Assembly: GCA_039583875.1 (NCBI GenBank)
Contig: CM077149.1
Location: 155,462,249-155,526,248 of the forward strand
DNA: 64,000 bases
From: Platanthera guangdongensis
Lineage: Eukaryota > Streptophyta > Magnoliopsida > Asparagales > Orchidaceae
Direction of reading: 5' to 3'
Below, in pieces: positions 11,016-22,706 of the stretch (position 1 is its first letter; every line of letters starts with the position of its first letter). A program made the translations under genes and the position numbers. The notes beneath the pieces are model-generated. The model was not told the DNA's origin, did no database searches, and saw only the letters and a list, made by a program, of their open reading frames with translations.

Positions 11016-12106
11016 TTAACTAATCCTTCTAAAATCATGATTGGCCAACACAGTAAAATTTAAATTTACTGCCTTACTTGTGCAGGACATACACAAGGAG
11101 TCTGGCTAGTTGACTTCTATGCTGGAAGTTTGGATAGATTTAGGATTAGGAATTGTGATTGAGAATATTGTTGAGATATAACACATGGAAACAATAAGAG
11201 TTCAAGCTTTTGATATAAGATAAAATGACGTAGATTTTACTCACTTCATTTAACCTTCAGTTAACATATTTCAAACTTATCAATAATTGTTTTATGACAT
11301 GATGATGTCCTATCAATACAAAACCTATCATTAATAAGCAACTGTTGTAGTGTTGAGGAGTAAGCAACTGTTGTAGTGTTGAGGAGGAAGCAACTCTTGG
11401 AATGGCATGGGAGATCAGAATTTCAGCCAAGATGAGTGTTTATACACGAAGGAAGAAGTTTTTCATGACCAAATGCATCATCAGGAATAAGCAATTGTTG
11501 TAGTGATCTGATTTCCTTTCATAAAGGTCGTTCCAATTTCTTAGATCACGCTTAATGAAAGAAACCTGAAACTGATGTTTTCCTTTTAAGTTAAGATCAT
11601 GACAATCAAGTATTCGCAAAACATTTCTTTGGACCACGCTTTTACTTCCCTTGTTACTCAGTAAAAGAGCTTTTAATCTGCTTAATTCTCAGGTATTCGA
11701 GTATTTCATCAGAATTCTTAGGCATTCGGGCATTTCATCAGATACATGCTCTGCTCCGCCTGCGACGCATCAATTGGAGCCAGCTTTTTTGCGACGCCTA
11801 ACCGGTTCAGCGCGCGAGGGGTGGGGATGGCAGGAGGGGATTTTGCCAATAGGGTGGGGATTAGGGTGGAATGGAAATAAAAGTAGATATATTTTTAAAT
11901 CCATTTAATTTAGGCCTTGGAAGGATATGAGAGGATCCAGCATGAGATGGATAGTATCCATTTCACTCAGATCCCATCTTGTTCAGGTATGGACATAGCC
12001 CCTACCTCACACCCGAGGCATGGGCGAAGCCCCGGCACAACTTTATTGTTATACTGGTCGCTAAACTGTGATTTCAGTACCCAGCTTTTGCTACTTTTAA
12101 GAAATT
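11016..12106. other. spacer between two retrotransposons, no gene
   Basis: Mostly AT-rich with no recognisable coding frame. A 25-bp stretch (AAGCAACTGTTGTAGTGTTG) is tandemly repeated at about 11336-11395 and partly again near 11485. A GC-richer patch near 11750-11830 has no match I recognise. Confidence 0.5.
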
Positions 12107-12111
12107 AATCC

Positions 12112-12305
12112 TGTAAAGAGAGGCCCAAAACCTTGTATATACTTCTTGAATTGATAGTTACAAGTATGAATACATTTATATAGGAAAGGAGAAAGAGGAG
12201 AAATCTTAATCTAACATGTGGGACTAATACAATGAGGAGGAAAAAAGAGAAAAAAGAGGGAAAAAATGGGCAACTAGATGGGCCCTAAACTGGGTTTCTC
12301 TAACA
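12112..12305 (-). repeat. 3' LTR of copia element
   Basis: In plus-strand view begins TGTAAAGAGAGGCCC and ends TTTCTCTAACA. Partner of 17329-17521. Confidence 0.95.
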
Positions 12306-12444
12306 CTCCCCCGCAAGTTGGAGCGTACAAGTCGCAGGCACCAAGCTTGGATAAAAACTGATAGTATAGCGGCCGGGAGAGAGCTTTAGTCAAGATGTCA
12401 GCAACTTGGTTTGTAGCAGGGACATGCTCCAACTTTATCTTCTT

Positions 12445-13131
12445 TTACAGTACTTTTTCCCGGATAAAATGACAGTCAATTTCAATATGCTTTGTGCGTT
12501 CGTGAAAGACCGGATTCTTGACAATATGTATGGCGGCTTGGCTGTCACAGAATAGGGTCGTCGGTGATGAGAGACGAACAGCTAAGTCACCCAGAAGGCC
12601 CTCAAGCCAAGTTAACTCAGAAACGACAATGGTCATAGCCCGGTACTCGGCTTCAGCAGAAGAACGAGCAACCACGGTTTGTTTCTTGCTACGCCAAGTT
12701 ATGAGATGTCCTCCAAAGTAGGTACAGAAACCCATTGTGGAGCGCCTATCATCAATGGATCCAGCATAGTCAGCGTCAGAGTACGCGACAAGAGATAGAG
12801 ATGTAGATGACTTGTACACCAGCCCTTGTCCTGGAGCGGTCTTGAGGTATCGAAGAATGCGCTCAACAGCCTGAAGATGAGATGTCCGGGGAGCATGCAT
12901 AAAACGACTCACGACTCCTACAGCAAAAGAGATGTCTGGGCGAGTAACCGTGAGATAAATCAGCTTCCCAACCAAGCGTATATAGTATTCTGGATTTGTA
13001 AGCAGCTCATCGGAGTCAGAGTTGTGGGTTGAGAGCTTGTGATTAGCGTCCATAGGAGTATCCGCAGGTTTGCATCCAGAATAGCCGGCATCATGAAGAA
13101 GATCCATACAGTACTTTTTTTCTGATAACAC
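12445..13131 (-). pseudogene. copia reverse-transcriptase C-terminus and RNase H
   Basis: The reading contains GYSGCKPADTPMDAN, the block RLVGKLIYLTVTRPDISFAV, then the RNase H series with AYSDADYAGSIDDRRS and SSAEAEYRAM, and ends with TKHIEIDCHFIREKV. These are the standard C-terminal blocks of copia polyproteins. The reading is open to its own stop at 12445. Upstream polymerase blocks are in other frames, so it is a fragment of a broken polyprotein. Confidence 0.9.
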
Positions 13132-13745
13132 AAGACCATCAAGACGTCGAGCAACCTCAAGGCCAAGAAAGTAGCGAAGGCTGTAAGGTCTTTGGTCTGA
13201 AAGGCAGAGTTTAATTGTTCCTTGATATGTTGTATCCCTGTAGTATCGTCGTCAATAATGAGGATATCATCAACATAGACAAGTAGGATCATAGTTCAAG
13301 TTGCCCGATGTCGGGTGAAGAGAGAAAAATTAGCCGAGCTCCGAATAAAGCCGATATCACAGACAAACTTGCTGAATTTTTCAAACCAAACCCGCGGGGA
13401 CTGTTTGAGACCATAAATAGACTTACGAATAAGACAGACCCGAGACTCCCCCGTGGTCTCAAACTCGGGAGGTTGGTGCATGTAAACAGTCTCCTGCAGA
13501 TCCCCGTTGAGGAAGGCGTTCTTAACATCCAGCTGATAAAGGGGTCAATATCGATGAACAGCCAAGGAGAGAAGAACGCGGACGGTGTTCAATTTGCCCA
13601 CCGGAGAGAAAGTTTCCTCATTATCCAAACCATGTTGCTGAGTAAAACCCCGAGCCACGAGGCGGGCCTTGAGTCTCTCCACGGTGTCATCCGCCGCATG
13701 TTTAACAACAAAGACCCCCTTGCAGCTCACACAATGTTGTCCTGC
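12960..13745 (-). pseudogene. copia reverse transcriptase, N-terminal and catalytic part
   Basis: In order on the minus strand: KARLVARGFTQQHGLD, ETFSPVGKLNTVRVLLSLA (13545-13730), then in another frame SIYGLKQSPRVWFEKFS (13296-13481), then LLVYVDDILIIDDD with the catalytic YVDD (12960-13292). At least three frame changes or stops separate these pieces. Confidence 0.88.
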
Positions 13746-13900
13746 GGGAAGAGGAACCAGATCTCAAGTCTGGTTAGCCCAGAGAGCTCGCATTTCATCG
13801 TTCATGGCTGCCCGCCGCCCCGGGTGTTGCAGCGCCTCCTGCACAGTGTTAGGAATAGAGATAGAAGAAAGAGAGGTGGCAAAGTTGTAGAGAGATGGAC

Positions 13901-15070
13901 TCAGCCTATGGAGAGAAACATAGTTGACCTAGGGATGAGCAGTAGAGGCGGGAGCTGGATCTGTCGTTGCTGGGGTATCGCTGGAGGGAGGTGGCTGGTG
14001 CAAGGAAGCATCCTTGAAGCGACGGGTGTAGACATAGATAAGGGGTGGAGGAACTTGAGGGGGTCAGGGAGAGAGGTGGTTGGAGATGGTAGAGAAGAGG
14101 ACGTGACAGGTATAGCAGGTCGGGGAAGAGGAGGAGAGGAAGTCGAAGTGGGTGCAGGTAAGTTGAAGGGCTGATCTTCGCAGAACGTGACATCCGCCGA
14201 GACGACCAACTTGTCATCAGAAGGAGAGTAGCAAACATACACCTTCTGAGTACGAGAGTAGCCAACAAACATATATTTGGCCGCCCGAAAAGCAAGTTTG
14301 TCGGAAGGTGGACCAAGAAGATGAACATAACAAACACACCCAAAGATTCGCGGGGTGAGAGATGTGAGAGTCGCGGAAGGATAGAGAAGTTGAATAGGTA
14401 TGGCAAAGTAAAGAACAGAAGAGGGTAGGCGGTTGATGAGATGACATGTTGTGGAGACAGCAAAATTCCAATAGGCGGTCGGAACCTGCATTTAAAACAT
14501 AAGGGACCGAGCAACATCAAAGAGGTGGCAATTTTTCCGTTCAGCCACCCCATTTTGTTGAGGGGTGTACGCACACGAAGTTTGATGGATGACGCCAAAT
14601 TCGGTGCAAAGAGTGGAGAAGGTGTGACTAGTATACTCGCGAGCGTTATCAGTGCGAATGACTTTGAGAGTGGTCGGAAACTGCGTACGCATTTCAGTTA
14701 AAAATGCACGAAACACAGAGGTAAGTTCAGTACGATCATGCAGTAAAGATAGTCATGTAACACGCGAGTAGTCATCAATAAACGTGACAAAATAGCGGAA
14801 GCTAAAGATATTGGGGACTTTATAGGGACCCCATACATCAGAGTGAACTAGAGATAAAGGAGTACTACTTCTGGTACATGCAGGGGGGAGGAAGAACGAT
14901 GATGTTTACCGTAGATACAAGATTCGCAAGAGAAATCTCGTAGAGGAACATCGGGAAGAGCTCGCTTGAGGATCGGAAGAGGATCATGGTCAAGACGGTG
15001 ATGCCAGTCGACGGTGGAGACAGCGGAGAGAAGAGTGGATGGTATATCCAGGATGTAGAGCACATTCACC
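13901..15070 (-). pseudogene. copia integrase
   Basis: The N-terminal zinc region appears as WHHRLDHDP and CESCIYGKHH (14848-15069). The catalytic core shows IRTDNAREYTS and AYTPQQNGVAERKN (14492-14716). The next frame (13901-14491) carries the C-terminal GCVCYVHL and KYMFVGYS blocks. A stop at 14492-14494 and further stops near 14750 break the frame. Family role: joins the cDNA to the host chromosome. Confidence 0.88.
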
Positions 15071-15845
15071 AGCTGTCCCTCACCAATGATACTCCGGGTG
15101 CGGCGATCCTACATAAGAAAAGAGGAAGGAGAAAAGGTTATGCAACAATCAATTTCATGTGTTAGGCGACTAACAGAGAGTAAATTGTAGGGCGAACCTG
15201 GAACATGAATAACCAAGGAGAGAGAAAGAGTCAGGGTAAGTTGGAGAGCTGCGGCGCCAGACACCGGTAAGGTGTCACCATTGGCCACAGTGATGTGCGA
15301 AGGATGAGCTGTCTGGAGATACTGGGAAGACTTCTGGGAGGTAATATGGTGTGTAGCGCCAGAATCAACGATCCAGCGGGGGCTATGAGAGAGACATGTT
15401 ATACCTTCCGCAGAGAAAGACGCAACTGAGCCGGAGGAGCGGTCGAGGACACCCTGTAGCTGTTGGAGTTGGGTGCGGAGCTCATCGATATGTTGGCGAG
15501 TAGTAGACGCTGAATCCTGAGTAGAATCCTCAGTGGGAGCAGAAGCAGTAGAGGAAGTAGCCGCAAGGTGGGGAGGTAGACCATGCTTGCGGTAACAAGT
15601 AGCCTCGAGATGACCATCCCGGCCATAGTAGGTGCATTTCTTTGAAGAACGACCCCCACGCCCTCGTCCCCGAGACGGAGGCCAGCCCCCCGGGTGGAAG
15701 AGCCACGAGCAGGAGGAGGAGTCGGAAGGAGAGGCTGCTGAAGGAGAGCAGGTGCAAATCCTGGAGGAGCCTCAGTAGGAGGTGTAACTTTAAGCAGCAT
15801 GGAGCAGACATCTGACAACGAGGGAGTCGTCGAAGAAGAGAGAAT
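15071..15845 (-). pseudogene. copia gag C-terminus and protease
   Basis: A zinc-knuckle segment reads TYYGRDGHLEATCYRKHG near 15570-15630. The protease active site WIVDSGATHHIT lies near 15340-15385 with its catalytic aspartate intact. The segment has frame changes, including a break between gag and the knuckle near 15846. Confidence 0.75.
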
Positions 15846-16421
15846 CTACGCCCGAACACTATGCAGGTGGGGAGGAACATGCGGCATCATCATCGGGATG
15901 GTGACAGCCTCTGTCTGGGCTCGTTGAGTAGCGAGATCAGTGGTTGGAGGTTGATGTTGAATCCAGGCCTCGGCCAGGGTCTTGGCTTGGGCAACAAAAG
16001 ATATCATATCACCGGGAGCACCTGAAGTGAGGTTCTGAAGGTCGGAGAGAATATTATAGAGGTGCTGAAGTCTGTTGTGCCCCGAGTAAAAAGAGTGGAG
16101 TTCCTCCCACATGACCTTGGTCGTGTCATGATACATGGTCATCCTGTAAGGCTCAGTATCCATAGAATTTAGGAGCCAGGACTGGACCCGACCATTATCG
16201 CGAAGCCAGTCATCGGAGGCAGCAGCGGGGGTAGCTCGGGTTAAGTGGTGAAGAAGACCCTTGGTCTGCAGGACACGTCGAACCGAGTGAACCCATTCAA
16301 CGAAGTTCCGTTTTCCAGTCAGTGAAATGGTAGTAATCCGAAGCTCATCGCAGAGTTCGGAAGTCGGGGTAGCCGCACGAGCTGAAGGAGCAGAGGTGGC
16401 AGCGGAATCATCAGAAGTCAT
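15846..16421 (-). pseudogene. copia gag (capsid domain)
   Basis: An open 191-codon reading starts at an ATG at 16421 (MTSDDSAATS). It contains the plant copia gag blocks NFVEWVHSVRRVLQTKG, LLNSMDTEP and MWEELHSFYSGHNRLQ, then a coiled stretch. It ends at a stop at 15846, before the zinc knuckle, so the gag is truncated relative to the family. Confidence 0.85.
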
Positions 16422-17315
16422 GCGGTTATCAGAAGAGACCGTGCGGCTAGCAGAGGGAAAGACCGGGCGGTGAGTAAGGAGAAGACCGGGCTAGCAGGGA
16501 GGAGGTCAAGCGGCTAGCAGGAGGAGGTCGGGCGGCTAGCAGGAGAAGGCGTTCGGCTTGGTAGAGAAGGTCAGGCGGCTAAAACAGAAAGTCGAGCAGT
16601 TAAAACAGCAACCCGGGCGGCTAGAGGGAGGCCGAATAAAGAGATAAGAAGCGGTAGAAGCAGAAGTCGCGCGGTCTCGGCGGACACACCAGCGATAAAG
16701 AGAGTCGCGACCAGGATGTGGCTTGCAGGAAGAAAAGAGACCGCTAATCGACAAGATAAGTTCCAGCGGCTAGCCGATGTAGAGGCAGGATAGGGAGTCT
16801 GCACGGTCAGGGTGAGGCCACCAGCGGCAAGTAGAGTTTCCACGACCTAGATGCGGACCCTCGGCTCGAGGATAAACCGCGACAACGTGAGAGAAGGCGC
16901 AACCAGCGGGAAGAGAGAAGGTCGGGAAGAAGGGGGTGTTGTGCGGATAGCAAGACAGACGGCTCGGTCAGAGACAGCGGGAGACCGTGGCGACTAGAGA
17001 AGTGATGGGAGGCGGAAAGGAGAGAAAAACAGGCCGCGCGGATAGTGAGGAAGATCGCGCAGACAGATACAAGAGAAGGTGGGTCCCACGTGAGAGTTTA
17101 TAAAAGAGAGGGAGGAGGAGGAGAAGTGGAAGCCACGAGGAGATAAAGTAGAGAGAGCGGTTAGAAGGAGACAGGCCGCACGATACGGCGGCTAAGAGGG
17201 AGGAGAAAAGGTCGCGCGGTTTCCAGGAGGACAGGCCGGGCAAGCAAGCCCGGGCGGACAGAATTGGGAGACCGCAAACAGTAGACCGAAAACAAATACA
17301 AGGAGGAGACCGGTT

Positions 17316-17328
17316 CCCTCTGATACCA
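17316..17328 (-). promoter_or_regulatory. primer-binding site, tRNA-Met type
   Basis: On the minus strand TGGTATCAGAGGG directly follows the 5' LTR end TTTACA. Confidence 0.9.
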
Positions 17329-17521
17329 TGTAAAGAGAGGCCCAAAACCTTGTATATACTTCTTGAATTGACAGTTACAAGTATGAATACATTTATATAG
17401 GAAAGGAGAAAGAGGAGAAATCTCAATCTAACATGTGGGACCAATACAATGAGGAGGAAAAGAGAGAAAAAGAGGGAAAAAATGGGTCACTAGATGGGCC
17501 CTAAACTGGGCTTCTCTAACA
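17329..17521 (-). repeat. 5' LTR of copia element
   Basis: In plus-strand view begins TGTAAAGAGAGGCCC and ends CTTCTCTAACA, followed by aatcc. Confidence 0.95.
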
Positions 17522-17526
17522 AATCC

Positions 17527-17880
17527 CAAGAATTTTTGTTTTAAGATTTTGGTCCTTAAAGTGATTTCAACTAACATTTTTAATGAAGAACAACATTTAA
17601 TTGCATAGGTGGAAAGAGAAAATCACAAATAGAAATAAACCATATGATTTTCTTTATTCCAAGCCTTGAGCTAGTCATATGTGGTTGAAACTATATGGTG
17701 AGGTCAAGGCAGTCGTCGTGGCCGAAACAAGCGACCGTCTTCTAGTTTTTGGCATTGTTAAGTGTTGCGGCGATTGGGCAACGAAGTTTGGTGGTGAGAT
17801 GTGAAGAGCTCAAGTAAAAAAGTTCCATAGGATGGAGGAGTGAAACCCTATGCTTCAGTCATTTTGAGGAGGAGATAATA
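17527..17880. other. spacer, no gene
   Basis: AT-rich, no open frame of note. The string GGTCCTTAAAG near 17553 has an inverted similarity to sequence near 25013 (TTAAGGACCAAAATC), perhaps two copies of an old repeat. Confidence 0.4.
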
Positions 17881-17885
17881 TTACT

Positions 17886-18456
17886 TGTTGAAACCGAAAA
17901 CTGGTTCCAAGATAAGTTCGGACCTAAGGGGGTAGCTTGCACCTACTTCTCTCAAGCGAGAGTACCTGACCGGTTGCACGGAACTAAGAAACAGACTCTG
18001 AGATGCAGCGAGGAGGTCCCGCCACACACCTGGAAGATCAAAGAGAGATTCTCCTCCCTAACCAATGTTGAGTTGGACACCTTGGAGGGCGCTTGGGGGC
18101 AACCAGGACGAACCAGAGGAGGAAGTCAAAGAAAAGGGTCCCCTCCAAAGGTGTCATTAAGGTTCTATTTATAGCTTTCCAAGTCTGATCTGCACATTGC
18201 GAAATCTCGCCTTTTGGTTCTACTATACGCAACTCAAAGTGGTCTGCCAACAGCGAAACTCCGTTGTTTGGAGAGGATATTAGCAGACCTAAAGAGGTAT
18301 CCTGGGAGCCTAAACTCGCCCATAGGATCCTGGACTCGCCCCTGGGTGTCTGGACTCACCCCTGGGAGGGTACTTCTTTCGCACTCGTCCTAGGGAGACG
18401 AGATGCTCCAGGTCATCCTTGGTCATCTCTGATTTCGACGAATTACGGGTTATGCA
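17886..18456 (-). repeat. Solo LTR, Tat-like
   Basis: In plus-strand view begins TGTTGAAACC and ends ATTACGGGTTATGCA, matching the family ends. It contains the conserved CACACACCTGGAAGAT block and a minus-strand TATA box (GCTATAAATAG, near 18167-18177). No internal region or second LTR follows, so it is a solo LTR from recombination. Flanks ttact and ttagt match in four of five bases, an acceptable decayed target duplication. Confidence 0.75.
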
Positions 18457-18488
18457 TTAGTTATACAAATGAAATTTAGGACACAAGA

Positions 18489-19562
18489 TGTGATATGATC
18501 TCGGAGAGGAATCTGGCAAGGGAGAGGGTCGGTGGTGTTGAAACCAAAAATCGGTCTCTTGTGGAGTTCACCCTTGGGGAAGGGGTGATCGCGCCCCTAC
18601 TTCGCTCCTGCAAGCAAAACAACAAGGGAAACAAGGAAGAACTGACCCAAGGGCTCGGCGGGGAGGACCCACCACACACCCGGAAGATCTTAGAGCGCTT
18701 CCCCTCCTTAGCCAAAGGCCGAGCTAAGGTATCCTCAGAAAACGCTTGAGAGATGGAGCAAGAGGGCACAAGAAGCATGCTTTCTGAGGTACCCCTTGGG
18801 TCCTATTTATACATTTCTGAAAACGGCCTGCAAATAGCCAACTTCTGTTGTCCTGAACGGCTATGTGCAGTCCAGGTTGGTCTGCCAACAGCGTAACTCC
18901 AATGTTCTAAAAGGCTATGGGCAGGCCAGCGGGGGCAAAACAGTAAAAAATACCTCATAAACCTGGGCGAGCTGAGGAGCTCGGCCACCCCTGAAGATCC
19001 TGCTCGCCTGCTGTCTGTCGAGCTCCTTAGGGCGAGTGCGAGCTGGGCCACTATGCTCGCCCGTCGATCGGCCTCCATTAGTCGAGCTCAGCTCGACGAA
19101 ACCCAGACTTGGGTCGGCGAATGCCGAGCTTGGGGTCGGCGAATGCCGAGCTCGGACTCGGATTTCTCTGTCGAGCTTGCCTGGGGCCTGGGTGATCTGA
19201 ACCGGCCGGTCTGGTTCCTGGCGACCCCACTCGCCGGATACGGGGTTGTACAGGTGGTGGTGAGGGAGAGGAAGAAGGAATCGAGAGAAATGGCTGGGGA
19301 ACAACCTTAAATCTCATACATCCAAAGATAATCAAAAAAGAGTACAACACCACCCCTTATAGGCGCAGGGTGCGGATAGCGAAAAGACGGTGCTAATAGA
19401 AAAGCGTACACATAACATAATATGACATAATAGAATGTAAATAAAAATAATAAACATCCCGGCAACGCGTCTTCGGTCTCTCCTCCTCCAGACAGACTCG
19501 TTGTCTTCTTCTTCCGCATGTAGACCCACCACGACGTCTCGTTGAAGTGCACATCCGTAACA
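18489..19562 (-). repeat. 3' LTR of decayed gypsy element, split by a solo LTR
   Basis: The LTR parts are about 18489-18535 and 19253-19562; together roughly 360 bp, agreeing with the partner at 24338-24682. On the minus strand it starts TGTTACGGATGTGCAC. Confidence 0.75.
18536..19252 (-). mobile_element. Solo Tat LTR, 717 bp, TSD ggtgg
   Basis: In plus-strand view starts TGTTGAAACC and ends GGGGTTGTACA. The five bases ggtgg flank it on both sides (18531-18535 and 19253-19257). It contains the conserved CACACCCGGAAGATCT block and a minus-strand TATA box (TATAAATAG, near 18808). Removing it and one ggtgg gives a continuous LTR matching the one near 24370. It is therefore an insertion followed by LTR-LTR recombination. 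Confidence 0.93.
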
Positions 19563-19985
19563 ATACCACCGTCTGGAAAATGTGTCTTGTCCTCAAGACA
19601 ATATCAGCGAACTGGCAGCAAAACTCATCCCGAGGAAGCCATGTAGCATCGGAATCTGTGTGATTAGCCATTTATCCCAGGCGATCAGGATTTCCTCCGA
19701 AGTGGGGTCTCCCAGCTGACGGCAGCGGCAATCGAGTATCTTGGCGTGAAATTCGACGAGGAGGCGGAGAATGCTTGGTGAAGAGGGCGTTAGAGCAAGG
19801 CGGCCATTGAAGAACAGGCGGACCCCTACAAGCGAGTATTGTGGATGGGAGATGCTGTTCGCGATGAGCATCGTCCGAATCTCCGAAAAAACGTGGACGG
19901 CCTCAACCCCATGCAGGATGGTCTTTGTGTCTTCCCACACCGGCGAGAGATAGTCGTGAGCTCTGGCGATTGGCTCTGACAAGAG
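19563..19985 (-). pseudogene. pol C-terminus with integrase apparently deleted
   Basis: The minus-strand reading 19593-19982 begins with the linker that normally precedes integrase (VRLFFNGRLALTPSS then LLVEFHAKI). Without any integrase core it runs into GDPTSEEI and a tail resembling the end of a chromodomain polyprotein, finishing near the LTR with FPDGGIVTD. The integrase core (about 900-1000 bp) is absent, which I read as an internal deletion. Calling the tail a chromodomain remnant is tentative. Confidence 0.55.
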
Positions 19986-20901
19986 AGGGCATCAGCCGCT
20001 CAGTTCGCCCTCCCCGAGGGGAACTCGGTGGTGAAATCACAGCCCAGGAATTTGGCCACCCACACCTGTTGGGCGGGAGTTGCGATCTTCTGCGGGAGGA
20101 GGTAGCAGAGGTTGTGGTGGTCGGTGCGGACAACGAAGGGACGGCCCAACAGATATGAGTGTCAATGTTGAACAACAAGAACGAGGCCCATGAGCTAGTT
20201 CTCGTATGAGGAGCAGTTGTCGACGGTGCTGGAGAAAGTGCGGCTGAAGTAGGCTAGTGGTCGTCCGTCCTGTATTAGGACGGCTTCCACCTCGGAGCCC
20301 GATGCGTCACACTCCACTAGGAACAGCAGAGAGAAATCGGGCATGGCCAGCACCGGCCCATAGACTAGGGTCTGTTGAAGGGCTGCAAAGGTGGCCGCGA
20401 CCGCGGACGTCCACTGAAAAGGGCCCTCCTCCGATTACTTAAGGAGTTGTGCGAAGAGACGAGCTAGAGCCCCGTACCCCTGGATGAAGCTGCGATAGTA
20501 TCCCATCAAGCAAAGGAATCCTCGGACGCCCAGTAGGGATATAGGAGTCAGCCAATGAAGGGTCACCACAATCTTCTCCTCGACCATAGCGATCGCCCAG
20601 GCAGAAATGGTGTGGCCGAGATAGCTCACTTCTGTCGCCCCAAAGGAACACTTGTACGTGTGGATCTTAAGGTGATAATGCCGAATGGTGGTCAGAGTGA
20701 GGTGGACGTGCCAACGGTGATCCTGATAGGAAGAACTGTATACCAAAATGTCATCAAAAAAATAAGAACGTGCTGACAAAGTACCCCCCGGAAAATGTCA
20801 CTCAACGCCGCCTGGAAGATGGTCGGTGCATTGGTCAGGCCGAATAGCATAACCAATAACTCATAGTGGTTGTCGTGCGTTCGGAAGGCGGTCTTGGCGA
20901 T
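19986..20901 (-). pseudogene. gypsy reverse transcriptase (second half) and RNase H
   Basis: Reverse-transcriptase blocks are [11 protein letters not shown], then [15 protein letters not shown] with the catalytic residues, CSFGATEVSYLGHTIS and GYYRSFIQGYG. RNase H follows on the minus strand, readable as CDASGSEVEAVLIQDG and RTDHHNL with several frame changes. The first half of the reverse transcriptase continues at 21934 beyond the hAT insertion. Confidence 0.82.
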
Positions 20902-20909
20902 GTCCTCAA

Positions 20910-21925
20910 CACAGGCAGAACTAAGTAGAGACACGCCCGGGCACGTGCCCGGGAGTGTTTTTGGAAAAAAAAACCTTCTTAGTTTACAGTTGGCAGAAGT
21001 TTCTGGTTTAGTTTTGGAAAAAGTATGCATTGGCAAACACGTCTAGGCATGCTTTGCCTACTGCGCAGAGTCTAAAATGAGAGAAAGGACATTAACATGT
21101 CTGTTGCACAGAGGGTGAAAGGAGAGAAAGGACTATAGAAAGAAGTCCTCTCCTGCATTCTCTCTCTATCTCTCGAGATAGACGTGCATACACCTGGGGG
21201 AGAGTGGAGGGAAATGGCGAAGAACGGAAACATGGAAAGTTGGGTCTGGGGCAGGCAAATTAGTGCGGCGAAGCAACTCATCCGGCGCGTAGATGGTAAA
21301 AGCAGCAAGAGATCCATATTGATAATTCTTCTCAACACCTCGGTCGCGGTTTCTGGCTCAGTTATCTTCAGATCCACGTAAGCTCTGATTGATTCAGCTC
21401 TACTTTTGTTTTCAGATCATGTATCTAGGAATTCGACACAAATCCCGACTCATATGACGCCGCTCCACTTTCTCATGCAAATACTCACTTATGATCCATG
21501 TAGTTATTGATTTGCAGGTTGGCTTTTCTGCACCAGCCCAATCTGGGATCTTGAATGATACGAGCCTTTGCCTTGAGCCCATGATCTCTTCTTCAAGTAT
21601 TGATGGATTATTTGAGCAAGTTTTTACTCTTTAGTTTTTTTTAATGACACCCGAAACAGTAGGGATTAGGGATTGGGGATTTTGTACCAGAAATTTCGTC
21701 ATTATTTTGATAGGAATTTGATGATTTTTCTCAGATTGGTTGATTTTGGTAGGAATTAAAATTGGATAGTGTATACAAACACTTAAAAATTAATTAGCTA
21801 ATTTTCTAATTTCAAGCATTACAGCTTCAATAAATTTGTTTAGTTAAAGTATTGATTGAGACATTAATCAAAATTTTTAAAATTAATTGTGCCCGAACAA
21901 TGTAAAAATCCTAGTTTCGCCCCTG
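20910..21925. mobile_element. hAT-like nonautonomous transposon, 8-bp TSD
   Basis: The host reverse transcriptase is interrupted, and GTCCTCAA lies on both sides (20902-20909 and 21926-21933). Eight-base duplications are typical of hAT. The ends are short imperfect inverted repeats, CAGGCAGAACTAAG on the left and CAGGGGCGAAACTAGG on the right (reverse complement). No transposase is recognisable. Inside, a plus-strand frame of 65 codons (21184-21381) leads towards a GTAAGC donor-like site, which could be a leftover exon or a captured fragment; I do not recognise it. Confidence 0.75.
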
Positions 21926-21933
21926 GTCCTCAA

Positions 21934-22568
21934 GTCGTACCCATATTTGGTGAAAGCCCGCTGGGAGGTCCAGTTTGGTGAAGAATATGGCGCAGTGGAG
22001 CTCGTCCATGAGCTCCTGAATAACTGGGATCGGGTATCTATCCAAAACGGTGGCCTTGATGAGCTCCCAGTACTCCACGCAGAACCACCAGCTGTCGTCC
22101 TTCTTCTGAACCAGGAGGACCGGGCTGGAGAAAGGACTCGCACTGGGGCGGATGAGGCCCCCCATCAACATCTCATGGACCAGCCGGCAGCAGTTCGATC
22201 CCGTCCTTCTGGAAATGATAGTAGCGGCAAGGTCGTACCGACACCGCCGCAGTACTAGGCTAAAGGGGAATGGCTTAATCAGTGGGGAGAACCGAAGGAA
22301 GGCAGGTCGGGGCCTTATAGATGTCATGGAACTCCGTAAGTAATGCCTGAAGGTTGGCCAGGTGTGACAGGGGTAGCGATGCCGGAGCAGAGAGCGGCCA
22401 AAGCCATGCGGAAAAGTCGACGTCGACGGTCCGCTGAATTGCATGGGCAGAGAACGAAGAGCAAAGCAGAGTGGAGTCGCCCACTAGGAGGCACGTTTGG
22501 CCCTCCTGAAGGACTACATAGTCATACTCTCCCAGTTGACCTGCAGTTTGCCCAGCGTTCGGAGCCAA
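21934..22568 (-). pseudogene. gypsy reverse transcriptase, first half
   Basis: Minus-strand blocks are LLTEFHDIYKAPTCLP in the upstream linker, then a region near 22140 with [18 protein letters not shown], and FTKLDLPAGFHQIWVRLEDQ, which stops at the hAT insertion. Frames change near 22268-22444. Joined in order with 20435-20901 it accounts for one reverse transcriptase. Confidence 0.82.
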
Positions 22569-22706
22569 TCCACTCCCAGAGTGGCGTTAATACTGCCGAG
22601 GCCAAAGGCGTGGAAGTTCGTTGTCACCGCGCAAGACCCCATCGTCAAGGACAGGGCAATGTAACACATGTGGGTCGGTCAGCGACGCCCATCACCCAGA
22701 CAGAAT

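Larger units (their letters stand above)
12112..17521 (-). mobile_element. Complete Ty1/copia element
   Basis: Two short LTRs (12112-12305 and 17329-17521) are flanked by the target duplication aatcc (12107-12111 and 17522-17526). On the minus strand the order is gag, protease, integrase, reverse transcriptase, RNase H, which defines Ty1/copia. The primer site is tRNA-Met. The LTRs differ at about eight of 194 positions by eye, so it is of intermediate age here. Pol is broken by several frameshifts and stops. A leader of about 900 bp, purine-rich on the plus strand, lies between the 5' LTR and gag. Confidence 0.95.
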
